In this document: piece by piece, positions 35,936 to 46,861 of the stretch
Layout of the letters: each line of letters opens with the position of its first letter
Position numbering within the stretch: position 1 is the stretch's first letter
DNA from: Sitta carolinensis
Lineage: Eukaryota > Chordata > Aves > Passeriformes > Sittidae
Direction: 5' to 3'
NCBI GenBank assembly: GCA_032173965.1
Contig: CM063285.1
Span: 25,331,660 to 25,395,659 of the forward strand
DNA: 64,000 nucleotides
Notes under the pieces: generated by a model
The model's input: only the letters and a program-made list of their open reading frames with translations
Told to the model about the DNA's origin: nothing
Databases searched by the model: none
Made by a program: the position numbers and the translations under genes

Positions 35936-38099
35936 ATCACCATAATCTTTAAAGAAAGATAAGAAATAGCAATATTGGATGCACATCCAGCAGTCTCAGT
36001 TTGCTTATATGAACCCTTAAGTCAGTCTTCCTCTCACATAGTTAGCATTCCTCTTCCCCAAACTTCCTCAATAGGCACAGAGGTCTTGGAGGCTAGTGAC
36101 CAGAGTCTCAAAGAGACCACCCCAAGAGATCACTTTCAAATCTTAAAACGGAAAAACAGTAGGTATATGAGCTGTATTACATATAACCAAACTGTACCTG
36201 CCTTCAGACAGGTACGCACTCAGTGTCCATATTTAGTACGTTATTGGACCATTAATATAAAAGAACTGTTCAGAAGGTACACTTTTCTCAGAAGATGACT
36301 GTGGAAGGGGATCTGGTCCAAGGATATGCCATTCTCTGGGCTATGGCAAAGGATGAATAAACATTTCAGATATTTCAGACTACCAGTCTGAAAGCACTGA
36401 TATCAATAACAGTACTTTCAAACAGACTTAAACAGTTTTCTGGTATGAAAGACCTGACATAGACCTGCTCAGAAGGTATTTAACAGTTGATCAGTATCAT
36501 GGTTTGAAATTAAAAAATCCTATAGATCAAACTAAAACCTTTTCCCCTCATTGCCCAAACAATACAAAAGCAAATAAATCGTACACTTCACACTGTCTCT
36601 TCAAGAAAACATGTGGTCCAATAAGTTCAATTTCATCATACTCAGTTAAGTGTTTTCCTGGGCTACTCCTCCTGCGGACTCTCAACACCAGTGCAAATAT
36701 TCATAAAACAAAATATGAAGAGCAACACTTTGAAGGACAGAGACTTTTTTCCCCCTGCTACTTTTGCCTGGAGTTTTTTGCTTCAAAATGTGCTTCCTAC
36801 TATTGTATCTCCTCTACTACATTGGCTCTAATATCTTCTAAAGGAAGAAAATCTAGTAGAACCAGCAACAGGATCTCATCAACGCTCATCATACTAGCAT
36901 CACTTGGCTGAGGAAAACTGTCATTATAATCATCTTTAAATTCAACATCTGTGTCCTGCATGGCAACTATATTCAAAAATTTTTGCTGCATTTGGAGTCA
37001 CGCCTTCATCAGCAGAAACAGGTAATAATTTCTTTGGAACGTTGGGAAAAAAGGTTACCAACATAAACTGGATTTAGTTTTGCAACTGTATTTTCACAAC
37101 TGAAAGAGAAGAGAATGCAAAAATCCATACCTACAAAAAATACCCTGACTAGCCATGTCCCATGACCTACAGAACTTTTACACTGAAAGATAAGGAAAAA
37201 ATCTCAAATTACTATCTTTACTATGTTTTTGAAATAATTATAATTTTAAAAGTCAGGTCAATTCTTTTTTTTCTCTCAGAATACAGGAATTCAATGAAAC
37301 TAAGTGATTTAGGGGAGAAAAGCAAACCAAAAACACTTCACTAACATTCAGGATAAAGAAACCATGTCTACATTGGATACCTGTGAAATTTTATCTGCTT
37401 TGTTAATAAAAGCCAGGACTTGGCACAAGTCTAATTAGCAAAAATTTTCAGTATTATCAGTATTTTTCTTCATGTTCCCAGTCCCTTCATTCATTTATGC
37501 TATTATCATCCTCTCTTTCCTTTCGCTAATAATTTCAATGATTGCATTTCCCACACAGTATCAAAGCATATCTGACAATATCCTAATCGGTTTCACTATT
37601 AGCAACACAAAATTACTCAGGTTGATATTACAAAAAGGGTTTGGGGCTTTTTTCACACTTGAGAGCATTTTTCTTTTCAAAGATCATCAAAATTTTGCGT
37701 ATTTCATAAGCAACATTTTGGAACAAGCCTTCTTCAACACGCTCCCTTTCCCCTCCTTACTGGCAATGTATTTTATTTTCTTTTTACAGAAAATCGATTA
37801 CTGCAACTTTTTTGAGCCGCTCTTTACCCTGCTCTGGAGCAACAGCTGGACTGCTTCATGTGCTTACAAAGACAGAAACAATCACCTTCCAGGACTGTTT
37901 CTTTTGGCAATGGTATTGGGTTTATGCGGCAAGGTTTTGTAACAGGGGAGGGGGCTACAGGGGGACTGGTCTGAGAAGCTCAAAGAAGCTTCGGCTTTGT
38001 CCAATGGAAGCACTGTTTTTCATACGAGCTGCATTCGTCTGTGAACAGAAACAGTTCTAGTCAATGAGAAAATAATAATAAAAAAAAAATTAAAGGCGT
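35936..38099. other. Non-coding stretch left of CpG island 1
   Basis: No exon was identified with confidence. Two frames stand out slightly: an acidic 63-codon - frame at 36800-36991, and a 156-codon hydrophobic + frame at 37472-37942. Neither matches a family I know; both are treated as probable chance frames and discussed among the findings. Confidence 0.45.
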
Positions 38100-38309
38100 T
38101 TTTATGATGTGGCGGCGACTAGAATCAAGATTGACAATTTTGACTTAAAGAAATTCCTGTCTGAGATTAGGAGCTGCGCTGTCTTCTGTGTCCGACCGCA
38201 TGACGCGCTCTCCCTCAGACCTAAAATTATCCCCCAGCTCTCCACCTGCAGGAGACTACGGGAAAAACAACCTCCCCTCCCTCCTCAAGGAAAAAGGATT
38301 TCCACTCAC

Positions 38310-38760
38310 TTTAAAAACAGATGACGTAATCCCTGCTCCCTTTTTTCTCTTTTTTTTTTTTTTTCTGGGGGGGTGGGGGGCGGGGGAGGGGTTGTGGGTG
38401 GGGCGATGTTTTGTTTTGTTTTGTTTTTCCGCAGAGCAGAGATAACCACCTGAGGCTACTGGAAAGGCACAGACAGCACCAAGCAGAGTAAACACAGTAC
38501 GCCCAGGGGCAGTTTCTGCCGGCGGGGCCGGTTCCGGGCAGCGGCCCTGCCGCGGTGCCCGCTGCCCGCGCGCCCGGCCGCAGCCGCAGCCGCCACAGCG
38601 CGGCGGGGCGCGGCGCCCCCTGCCGGCCGCGCTCCCGGCCGCGCCTTGCCATGACGTCACCGCTGCGGCGGCCCCGCGCTGCCGCCCGCCCGCCGCCGCC
38701 GCAGCGGGCTCGTACTCCGGCGGGGTTTCAACCTGCCGCTGGTCCTTTCTTTTCTCTTTT
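38310..38760 (-). other. Candidate untranslated first exon on - strand
   Basis: On the - strand the island is followed by two possible splice donors: AAA|GTGAGT (exon end at 38310) and CAG|GTGGTT (exon end at 38450). With a start near the TATTTAAA box, transcripts would begin around 38750. I found no downstream GPM6A coding exon in the window, so the exon is a prediction from promoter position and donor motifs only. The 113- and 134-codon - frames here are GC-rich chance frames. Confidence 0.25.
38367..38404 (+). promoter_or_regulatory. G-rich tract with G-quadruplex potential
   Basis: At least five runs of three to seven G separated by one to five bases (GGGGGGG-T-GGGGGG-C-GGGGG-A-GGGG, then GGGTGGGG). 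It is preceded by a T-rich run (38341-38365) and followed by (TTTTG)n at about 38408-38427. On the - strand this would be a C-rich tract inside the predicted first exon or intron 1. Confidence 0.6.
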
Positions 38761-39198
38761 TCCTTTTTTTCTTTGGTGACTCGTTTAAATATCTGGTCTG
38801 AAAAATTTTGGTATCGGAAGATGGCCAGATTGTAAAGAAAGCCTTAACACCTCGCATTGGACAGCCATGGGCTCAGGTTATTCAGCAGAGCCAAATCGGT
38901 GATGTCAGTGGCGCACGCTGCAAACCAAATGTGAATTACCTTTCTGTTGTGCAATAAATAAGCAAGCCTGAATGAGGTGTAGCGCTGGTGAGGCAGTCAG
39001 CAGTACTACCACTCCCCTGTGTTTTACATGTCCAAGCACCTTTTTTCAGAAAAAAACCGCAACATCCTGCCATGCAGATAACAAGAGCAATTTATAGAAC
39101 ATTCCTTCCCGCCATTAAAAAAAAAAAAAAACAACCCGAGACCAAAACCAAACACAACAAAAGAAATGCAGAAAACAAACAAACAAACCCCTGAAAAC

Positions 39199-39225
39199 CA
39201 ACCCACCACTCTCTGTGGTGGGTTG
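39199..39225. repeat. Hairpin, 11-bp perfect arms, 5-base loop
   Basis: CAACCCACCAC and GTGGTGGGTTG are perfectly complementary around TCTCT. It lies about 65 bp right of an A run and directly left of a 17-bp tandem duplication. Confidence 0.9.
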
Positions 39226-39233
39226 ATTCCTCT

Positions 39234-39267
39234 GCAAACAAGATAATATTGCAAACAAGATAATATT
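39234..39267. repeat. 17-bp perfect tandem duplication
   Basis: GCAAACAAGATAATATT is repeated head to tail with no mismatch (39234-39250, 39251-39267). Confidence 0.95.
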
Positions 39268-41183
39268 ACTCTTCCAGATTCCCCAGTCAAATACTCCTGA
39301 AGAAGCACACCTCCATCCACAAAGTCAACCTTGCTATTTTCTGTATTTCTCAGCAGTGTTGCGTGAAACTCTGAAGTTCCACAAGCAGAGCTTGTAGGGT
39401 CAGGAGATAGGGTCTCTCAGCAACAAAGCAAAAGCATTGAGATGGTTGGGAGATGAGTGCTCTGAAAGTTGCAGAGTTTGCAGTCAGAGAGAAAAACACT
39501 TATTTTTTTCCAGATCTACGGGTAAAAATAGCATCAAATAAGAACATAAAGAAAAATGAAAAAGGAGGTTGGTGGGGGAAGAGTAAAAACAGCAGGGAAT
39601 TTAGGAATATCCTTAACTACTTCAAGATAAAAAGGAGAACTAGAATACCTGTTTTTAAGCTTCAGTTATGCAGCAAACAGGACATTATAACAATCCCAGA
39701 GTTTGCAAATCATCTGGTACAGAATAAGTTTTAGATTTGGCTTCTACTGAATGTACTGGTGTATCCACTGACACTGGATTATTAAATGTTCAGCATTATG
39801 AAAGGAAAAAATTAGCTCTTTTGTTGGAGGGTACATTTTAGGCAAGTCAAGCATATATTTGCCATTGTTTAACAAGTGTGGCAGACTAAAGAAAATGGGT
39901 TTGACCCTTTTTCAGTGTTGCATTGTCTTTTATGAATCATACAATGCATTTATCTACTATAGTAGCTCTGCTGTACTTCCCCATCACTATGTTTGATGTT
40001 TCAGTAAATTCTGTCATGTTGAAAGTGTGTTGAAAACAGACCTTATCTTTCTGTTTCAAGTATGTCCAAGCACAATCTTGCTCCCATTGAAATTAGGGAC
40101 AAAATTTTTGTTTGATATGATGAAATGTGGGATTCATTATTCTTGGATCTTACTACTATAATGCTCTCTAAAAGTCAGCTTTTAAAATGCATTGCTTCTA
40201 TAAAAGCAGTTATAGTATTACCCTTATTTTATGTAGATGCCTGATGCTCCAAATTTGAAAGCAACAAGATCTCAGTTCTAGAACTTGGTCCTGTTCCAGT
40301 TACATCTGCTGTGTTGCTTTCTTGCAAATGACTGACTTAGCCTCCAGAGATGAATAAGAAAGCATTAAGAAATTATACCTTCATGAAAGCACTTGACAAG
40401 AAACACGTTATCCTACTTTATTCAATGAAAACTGAAGAGTTTGAATGGCATAAGAGAGCGAGCAGGAGGGAAGGGCAAGGAAAAAAGATCGAAAAAAAAC
40501 TTAATTAAGTAGAATTGTTCTTTAATCTTCCATTTTTTGCATATGAAGGACTAATGCTCATAATGTCTTTCTACAGGAAAAAAAAAAAGTGTGTGAACTC
40601 TAACTTTTTAATTCTTCAGCAGAACTGTCACAGCCTGACATAATTTTACTGTGTATTGACTATATCACCATCTCTTATTTAAGCTGTCAGATTTTACTTA
40701 TAATCAAGAGATTACAGTAGAAGAAGATGAAAGAAAAGCAGAGAGAACTCTTGCTAAGGAGAGGCTACATTGAGGTAGATTTAAGCACCCTGAAAAGCAC
40801 AGTAGGAAGAGGGCTAGAAGAAAATAAACTATGCACCTGATCACTGAAAGGCTTCTCAAGGATAAAGGTGCAGGATGAGTGACTGGAAGAAGTAAGAAGG
40901 AGGCAGAACAGAACAGGGGGATATGGTAAGAACTCCAAAGAAATTATTTCATAAACCCATGAGGGAAGAAATCAGAATGTAGTTATACAATTTAATGTAC
41001 TGACAATGAACAGGACTACCACAACACTGAAGTTTCAGCAAAAACAGAAAACCCTGACTTCAACCAATTTCCAGTCTCCACCTCCTGAAGTGCTGATGTC
41101 TGGCCCACACATGCGATGTGCTCCGTAGTGTCATCCTACAGTATCATTGCATGGCCCCTGCCCACAGCACACAGCTCTACCAC

Positions 41184-41237
41184 ATATCCCTGTTCCATGT
41201 GGAATATCCCTGTTCCATGTGGAATATCCCTGTTCCA
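41184..41237. repeat. 20-bp minisatellite, 2.7 copies
   Basis: ATATCCCTGTTCCATGTGGA is present twice in full and then as a 14-bp partial unit. The copies are identical. Overlapping + and - frames of 64-93 codons across it are repeat-driven. Confidence 0.95.
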
Positions 41238-41953
41238 CAGCATGCCCCAGGGAACTCCATGGCCCACACACCTACTGGCACTGGACACAGCACTGCATTT
41301 GAAATCACATAATCTCACCTCCTCTGGATCCAGCCACTGCTGTTTGAGCATGACAGACTTTCCTAGCCAAAGGGGAAATTTCAGTCTTTGTGTCTGATGA
41401 CAGATTTGGTTCTTCTGCTGGCAGATCTGGGCCTTATCAGTGCCACAATATCAAAGTTCATTGAAAGTATTAAGAGCATGCAGCATGAGTAACAATAGAT
41501 TTAAAACAACTCAAAATTATGGTACAGATGGCATCTATTGGTGCTTTTGAACTATTGTTGCTATTGAAACAGTTGTACAGCTTCTTCTTTCTACCAGCAG
41601 ACTTACTAATAATGAGTAGAAAACTTGTCCATCACTAAAAACCTGATATTACCCCAGCTTTTGCAGTTATCTAAAACTAAAAAAACGATCACCTAGTTGA
41701 TATAAAACAGAATTCATAACGCATAACTTCTCATATGATAAAATCTTTATACCCATCCTTCTCTCTCCCTTTCTTCCTTATCTCTGAAGAAGGATATGCA
41801 GGAGAGGAAGGAAGCAATTGAGAGGGAGAACACTGTACTTCTACATCAAAGGGTCAACTGACCACATCTTATAATATCTGTCAGAGTGAAAAAAGTTAAT
41901 TCTTGGGTTTATCATCTTAGGTTTATGCATTTGATATTTACTGATGCAAAATT

Positions 41954-42016
41954 GATGGCTGGACTTGATGACCTTTAAGGTCTCTTCCAACCCTGATGAT
42001 TCCATTATTCTATGAA
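41954..42016 (+). mobile_element. CR1: CR1 LINE extreme 3' end
   Basis: GGCTGGACTTGATGACCTTT, a 'ctcttccaaccctgatgatt' stretch and an ATTCTATGA tail form the last 60 bp or so of a CR1 in + orientation. Severe 5' truncation is usual for the family. Confidence 0.88.
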
Positions 42017-42504
42017 AATGCTATGGTGGGCCATTACAGAAGACATTGTAAGAAGGAAATAATGATTTCAAGTAGAATCTCAATGGTTCAATTATAGATC
42101 ATAGGTTGTAGAGACCATAAATAGACATGAGTCACTGCTGTAGGGCCTGAGCACATATCATTACATTAGTAGGTACTGCCTTTAACAAAAAGGCATGTGT
42201 GTACTCTTGCTAAGAGCTTTTTCCTATAGAAATGTGTAAGAGCATAAATTTCTCAGGGAATCTCTATTCCAGTGCATCAAATTAACTTAATCTTATCTAT
42301 AATAAAAGGAGATACATATAATTACATTCGCTGGCTCCTTGCTTTTTCTATTTCAAAAGAATTCTGCCAAGCCAATTGGAACTGTACAAAACCTGAAGAA
42401 GGGAACCAGAGAAACCTCAACACTTTTTCAATTCTAAAATATTTGCCTCTAGGTTACTTTTCTTTCTCTTCTCTGTAAACTAGAAATCCCACCAGTATTT
42501 CTGA

Positions 42505-42540
<36 letters not shown>

Positions 42541-44764
42541 GAAAAGGAGGTGTTTTGCATTGTGAGATACTGGTCCATTATGCTCCCAGTTACAAAGGCA
42601 CTTGAACTCTGCAAAGTATAAGTTAGAATGCTCTAAATAATAGCTAAAAAATAAAGAAATAGAGAATAGTGGAGGTAATCTTACCTTCTTTTAGATGCTT
42701 AGAACCCAAAGCTGTGCAGCATTGAACATGCCCCTGGTCAATGTGCAGCACCCCCTGCAGACCCTGCCTGTAGAAAAGGCTACCCCATGTTGGTTATTTG
42801 AGCTACTATAGGGGATTTTTACATACATATAACTATATCCATCATTTCTACTCCTGAACAGGAAAGATATCTGCTGGAAAACTTCCTACTGCAGTTCTGG
42901 GTAATGGCAAAGCCACCAGGTGCCAAGTGGGAGCAGGCTTGCAGTCTCCTCTGTCACACTGAGCTGTCTGATAGTGTTCTACAGCCACAGGCTTGAGAGC
43001 CTGAAGGGATGGGCAGCACAGCACAGGCCTGAGCCTTCTCACGTTCAACATTATCTGGGCCAGCAGCTCTGCAATATGCGAGGGTCTTATGGTAAGTATC
43101 ACTCCAGGACAGAGGTGCTACCTAGCCTAAACATCTGCTGCCACCAAAACTCTGGAGATGGTTTAAATTTAGGTGTTTAAAAGTCTCATTATAGTCATTA
43201 ATGATCTAATCAATACATTCAATACATTAGAGCAAACTACTAATTTTATCCTAAACTCCTAGTCTCTTGGAAACTGAGCTACTGAGCACTTCCACAGTGC
43301 AAGACTATGGAAGATCTTTTGGGACATCTGTGAGAAAAAACAGTAATGGCCTACTGATCCAGCATTTCCAAGCAAATCCACCCAAGTGCTAGATTTGGTA
43401 ACCAGAGCCTGTCTGCCAGCCTGTTCAGAGTAGTGATTATCCCTGGTTACAGCTTTTTGAGAACTACCATTTATCATCAGCCAGGAAGTGTCTGTCACCT
43501 TCTTCTTCCTCATGTCCTGCTGTGGCTGTTCAAAGTTTACATTGTGCAAGTCACTAAGGACAAGTGTGACTTTCTGGTTTGGCCTGATCTCATTTGCAAA
43601 TGTTGGACTCATTTAATTTCATTTCCTGAAATGAATTCCAGGCAATCCCAATGCCGTAACTACCAACAAACATTAACACCACTGCCAAGGTGGCAATTCC
43701 TCTGCTTAAAATAGTTTATGAAATATTACTGATTTTGGTCACAGCAGAGACTGCATACACCTAATAAAACAACTGCGTGAACACAATGAATTAAGATTCT
43801 TTCAAGTATTTTCTCATTTTGACACTTTTCAGTAAGGACTTAGAAAAAATGGGGGAAGATAACCAGGCAGCCTGAGTCCCCCATGAAATCATTTGCTGGA
43901 TATAATTTCTACCTCAGTTAATATGAGGTAGAAAGGTATATGTTCCCTGCCAGGCAGCAAGTGAATAGGATTGCTAGTGGGAAAAAACCTCCACATTCTT
44001 AGTGAGAAATTGAAATAATATTTATGTATTCCCACCAGAGGTCACTCATATCTTAGGAATAAAATCAAAGCTACCAAAATTCTAAGTACTCATTGATGCT
44101 ACACATGATGGAAATTCAAATTCCATTTTCAATCAATTTAAATTTCTATTTCTACTAGTTTTATTGAATATTCATAATTGGGATAAATGTATCTTCCTTT
44201 AATAACATGAGTGCAGGACAAAATGCAGAGCTCTGGTAAGAATAAGAAACAAATAGCTGAATAAACTTATGTTTGGCTTTCACTGAGAGAAAAGAAAAAA
44301 TTCTGCAAAAACTTAAGGCTCTAGTAACTATAACTAATGCTGTAGATAAGACTGTGTATGGCGGACATGGACAACAATATACTGCATTTCACCTTGGTAC
44401 CTTTATTTCTTGAGCTGAAAGTCAAGAGAAGCTAGAAAGAGTAGGATTTATTCTTAGTAGTGTCGTAGAGCTACGCACCTTGCATAAAGGAGATATTATG
44501 TATGCCTATGTTAACCAAGACTCCTAATAGTAAAAATTCTATTTTTTTTCTTAGTAACTAAAATAAAACACAACATAACAGAGATTGCAGTCATAAATAT
44601 AATCTCAGAATCCAGAGAAAATGATTTTATGCACTCAAATATGATTAGTTCTATTTAAAGAAAAGGTTTCTATCCTTAGCATGTAAAAGAGAAAGTATTA
44701 AAACTGTTTACTGTTTTACATATTTAACTTCTTTTTCTCTATTAAGAACTTTTTAGGCCACATC
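42017..44764. other. Non-coding stretch
   Basis: No exon was recognised. It contains a pure (A)32 run (42506-42537). A less AT-rich segment at 42.88-43.10 kb ends in a donor-like ATG|GTAAGT at about 43093, but I found no matching acceptor or protein similarity. Confidence 0.45.
42506..42537. repeat. Pure (A)32 homopolymer
   Basis: Thirty-two consecutive A. No gene-like sequence or polyadenylation signal is placed to suggest a processed transcript. Confidence 0.95.
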
Positions 44765-44971
44765 TGTCATACTGCTTCCAGTTTTGGACCCTCAACACAA
44801 GAAAGGCATCAACAAAAGGAAGTAAGTTCAGTGAAGGTCTGCCAAAACCATGAGCAATCTGTCCTGTCCTCATAGGTCACCCTGCTTTGAACAGGAGGTT
44901 TGACTAGATTGTCTCAGAAGGTTCTTTTAATCAGAATCATCCTCTTTTACTGTATTATGATCCTGTGAATC
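44765..44971 (+). mobile_element. CR1: CR1 LINE 3' fragment with internal deletion
   Basis: The left part (TACTGCTTCCAGTTTTGGAC) matches the CR1 3'UTR in + orientation. The right part, starting near 'ccctgctttgaacaggaggtttgac', is the extreme 3' end with a degenerate tail. The normal 200 bp or so between these parts is mostly missing, so the copy is internally deleted. Confidence 0.8.
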
Positions 44972-46379
44972 AGTCCTTCAATCCACAGATTGACACTCTT
45001 CTAGGAATAACCTCTAGGCAGTTCCAGTTACCCTAGGCCAAAAGAATGAAGTTTAACTAGAAAAGATAAAGGCAACAAGTTCGGTAATTTGAATTTTTCA
45101 GTTAGATCTTATCTAAGAGTGAAAATAGACTAGATCTCTTCAACCGGTGGAAGAATTGGCTGAAAAGAGTTAGAAAAGCATGAACAGACAAAAAACTGAA
45201 CAGAAAATTATTTGCTATCCATCATTAAAAAGGGAGCACATGGATTACCAGATGGATGTTTTAAAAATAACAAATGCAAATGCTGACTTTAAAAATAGTG
45301 TTCAGTGTGTGGGATGTTTTCAATATCAAAAGTCTAGGATGATGGATAAATGTACGGAGTACATAACCTGACCTTGAATGTAACATTTAGTATAAGAATC
45401 TCATAATTTATAATTGCCAAAAAATACAATATCAACACTGAAAGAATAAATTTCTTTTCCTTATATTTTTTTGCATTTACCTTTGCTAGGAGCTTTTCTT
45501 GAAATATAATACTTAAGGGCCTTTTGTTCCATTCTCTGTCTGCACCCACTTTTTGTACTGACTGTTGTTGGATATGGAATATAGATTGTGCTTGAGACTA
45601 TGACCAAGTATGGTTGCTTCAAGATGATTTAGGTTAAAACATAGTATAGTCTTCTAAGGAAGGAAGCAAATTAAAGAAAAGTTTCTCTGGCAGGTGATGT
45701 ATATTGTAAATTTTCTGCCCAGTAAATCATAGACAAAGCGGTTCCTTATCCACCTATTCTCAATTTCTTTTGCTAAGGATGCATCTGTCAGGAATTACAC
45801 AGTACAACAAATCTCAAGCAACATGTTGCATTTTTGCAGACAACAGGGTAAGAAGACATTTTTTTCTTATTTGAATATGCATACATGTCAAGTACAGTGG
45901 ATTATGTTAGCTTTATTGAAAGAAATCAAGAACTATCTTCGGGACTCTAGTTCCACAGTTCATTGGGTACCTTCCCAATGTTTGATCCACTTTGACACAA
46001 ACACAGCAATGGTGATAAACTGAGTTGGACCAGCAAGTTCTTCTGTCTGAAATATAATGTGAGGAAAGAAACTTTTCACTAAACAAGTTCCACACTTCAG
46101 GCCACCATCCAGCTGCACAGTTGAAGGAGGGAAAAAAATAGAAGAGAAAAACAAGTGGATGTTGCCCAGTAAGTGTCTGTGAATCATAAACCCAGGTAGG
46201 TACGTGATAACCCCCGGCGGAGTGGGATCTGGTGGAATGCGTGACTCCTGTTTGATGGGATTAGTACGTTAGTCCGCAGTTCCGTCCAGCCCCTTAGCAC
46301 GGAGCCACGGTCTCTGCAAACGAGGTGCAGCTACAGCTAAATGAGTCAATATTCATGTCACTTTACAGTGCTTGCATTG
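44972..46379. other. Non-coding 5' flank of WDR17
   Basis: AT-rich, no exon recognised; GC content rises from about 46.2 kb toward CpG island 2. Confidence 0.5.
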
Positions 46380-46556
46380 ACAACTGGGACGTCTGTGGAC
46401 GGACCAGCACCCCCCGGAGATCCTCGGGGAGCGCAAAATCCACCTTCCCGCCTGGCGATGGTTTCTGGTGCCCTCACAGTGAGGGGGAACGCGAGCTCTG
46501 AAACCTCCCCTCCCCAGCCGCTCGCTCCCCCAGCTGGGACCCGCACGGAGCAGTCA

Positions 46557-46610
46557 CACAACCACAGCATGAGTAAGGCTGGAAGAGACCTTCGAGGCCA
46601 CCGAGCCCAA
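46557..46610 (-). mobile_element. CR1: GC-rich CR1 3'-end relic inside CpG island
   Basis: CAGCATGAGTAAGGCTGGAA followed by 'gagaccttcgaggccaccgagcccaa' aligns with the complement of CR1 3' ends (…'gaatgattaaggttggaaaagacctccaagatcatcgagtccaa'). Most differences are A/T to G/C changes. Only about 55 bp remain. Short length makes this probable rather than certain. Confidence 0.6.
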
Positions 46611-46689
46611 GCGCCGGGCCGGCAGGGCTGCGGGGCCCGGCGGCCGCGGCAGCCTGCGGAGCACGGCCAGGGCGGCGCGCGGGGGGCGC

Positions 46690-46702
46690 GTTGCGCGGTA
46701 AC
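46690..46702. promoter_or_regulatory. X-box-like (RFX) motif 1
   Basis: GTTGCGCGGTAAC is an imperfect inverted repeat close to the RFX consensus (GTTRCC, short spacer, GGYAAC); read in complement, GTTACCGCGCAAC has a perfect left half. It sits 79 bp upstream of the exon 1 donor. RFX factors drive ciliary genes; binding here is inference. Confidence 0.4.
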
Positions 46703-46723
46703 GCGGCGGGGGCGGGCGCGCGG

Positions 46724-46736
46724 GTTGCCCGGAGAC
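46724..46736. promoter_or_regulatory. X-box-like (RFX) motif 2
   Basis: GTTGCCCGGAGAC has a perfect RFX left half (GTTGCC) and a degenerate right half. It starts 34 bp after motif 1. Confidence 0.3.
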
Positions 46737-46780
46737 GGCGCTGCCGTGCCCGGCGCCGCGACCGCGCTGCGGGCGGACAG
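46737..46780 (+). other. WDR17: WDR17 exon 1 (5'UTR), 3' boundary only
   Basis: The 3' boundary is well marked: GGGCGGACAG|GTGAGGGAGG at 46780/46781 is a near-consensus donor in the CpG island, on the strand of the coding exon at 58.5 kb. The transcription start cannot be set from sequence; the left coordinate given is only the first base after X-box-like motif 2. No ATG lies in the 44 bases shown, consistent with translation starting in exon 2. Confidence 0.45.
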
Positions 46781-46861
46781 GTGAGGGAGGCGGGCGGGCA
46801 GGCTGGCTGGCTGGGCCGGCGGCCGCCCCGCGGAGCGGGCGGGAGCTCGGCGGCCAGGCTC

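Larger units (their letters stand above)
38100..38900 (-). promoter_or_regulatory. CpG island 1; candidate distal GPM6A promoter
   Basis: About 38515-38725 is extremely GC-rich with dense CpG, in sharp contrast to the AT-rich surroundings, which marks a vertebrate promoter. A full cAMP-response element TGACGTCA lies at 38652-38659 and a variant TGACGTAA at 38322-38329. An inverted CCAAT (ATTGG, about 38857) and, on the - strand, a TATTTAAA box (+ strand about 38783-38790) lie just right of the island, which would suit transcription to the left. In amniotes GPM6A (neuronal membrane glycoprotein M6a) is, as I recall, the divergent neighbour of WDR17, so I infer a distal GPM6A promoter. It could instead drive an unrelated non-coding RNA or act in both directions. 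Confidence 0.45.
38901..41953. other. Non-coding stretch between the CpG islands
   Basis: No exon was identified. It carries a strong hairpin and an adjacent 17-bp duplication at 39.2 kb and a 20-bp minisatellite at 41.2 kb, listed separately. A short A run (about 39118-39132) precedes the hairpin. Confidence 0.5.

Noticed and set aside
38256..38660. 113- and 134-codon - frames over CpG island 1
   Set aside because: GC-driven composition, low-complexity Lys tail from the T run, no domain and no homology to GPM6A.
42842..43102. Possible exon in the less AT-rich 42.9-43.1 kb segment ending ATG|GTAAGT
   Set aside because: No convincing acceptor or homology; a single donor-like string is not enough.
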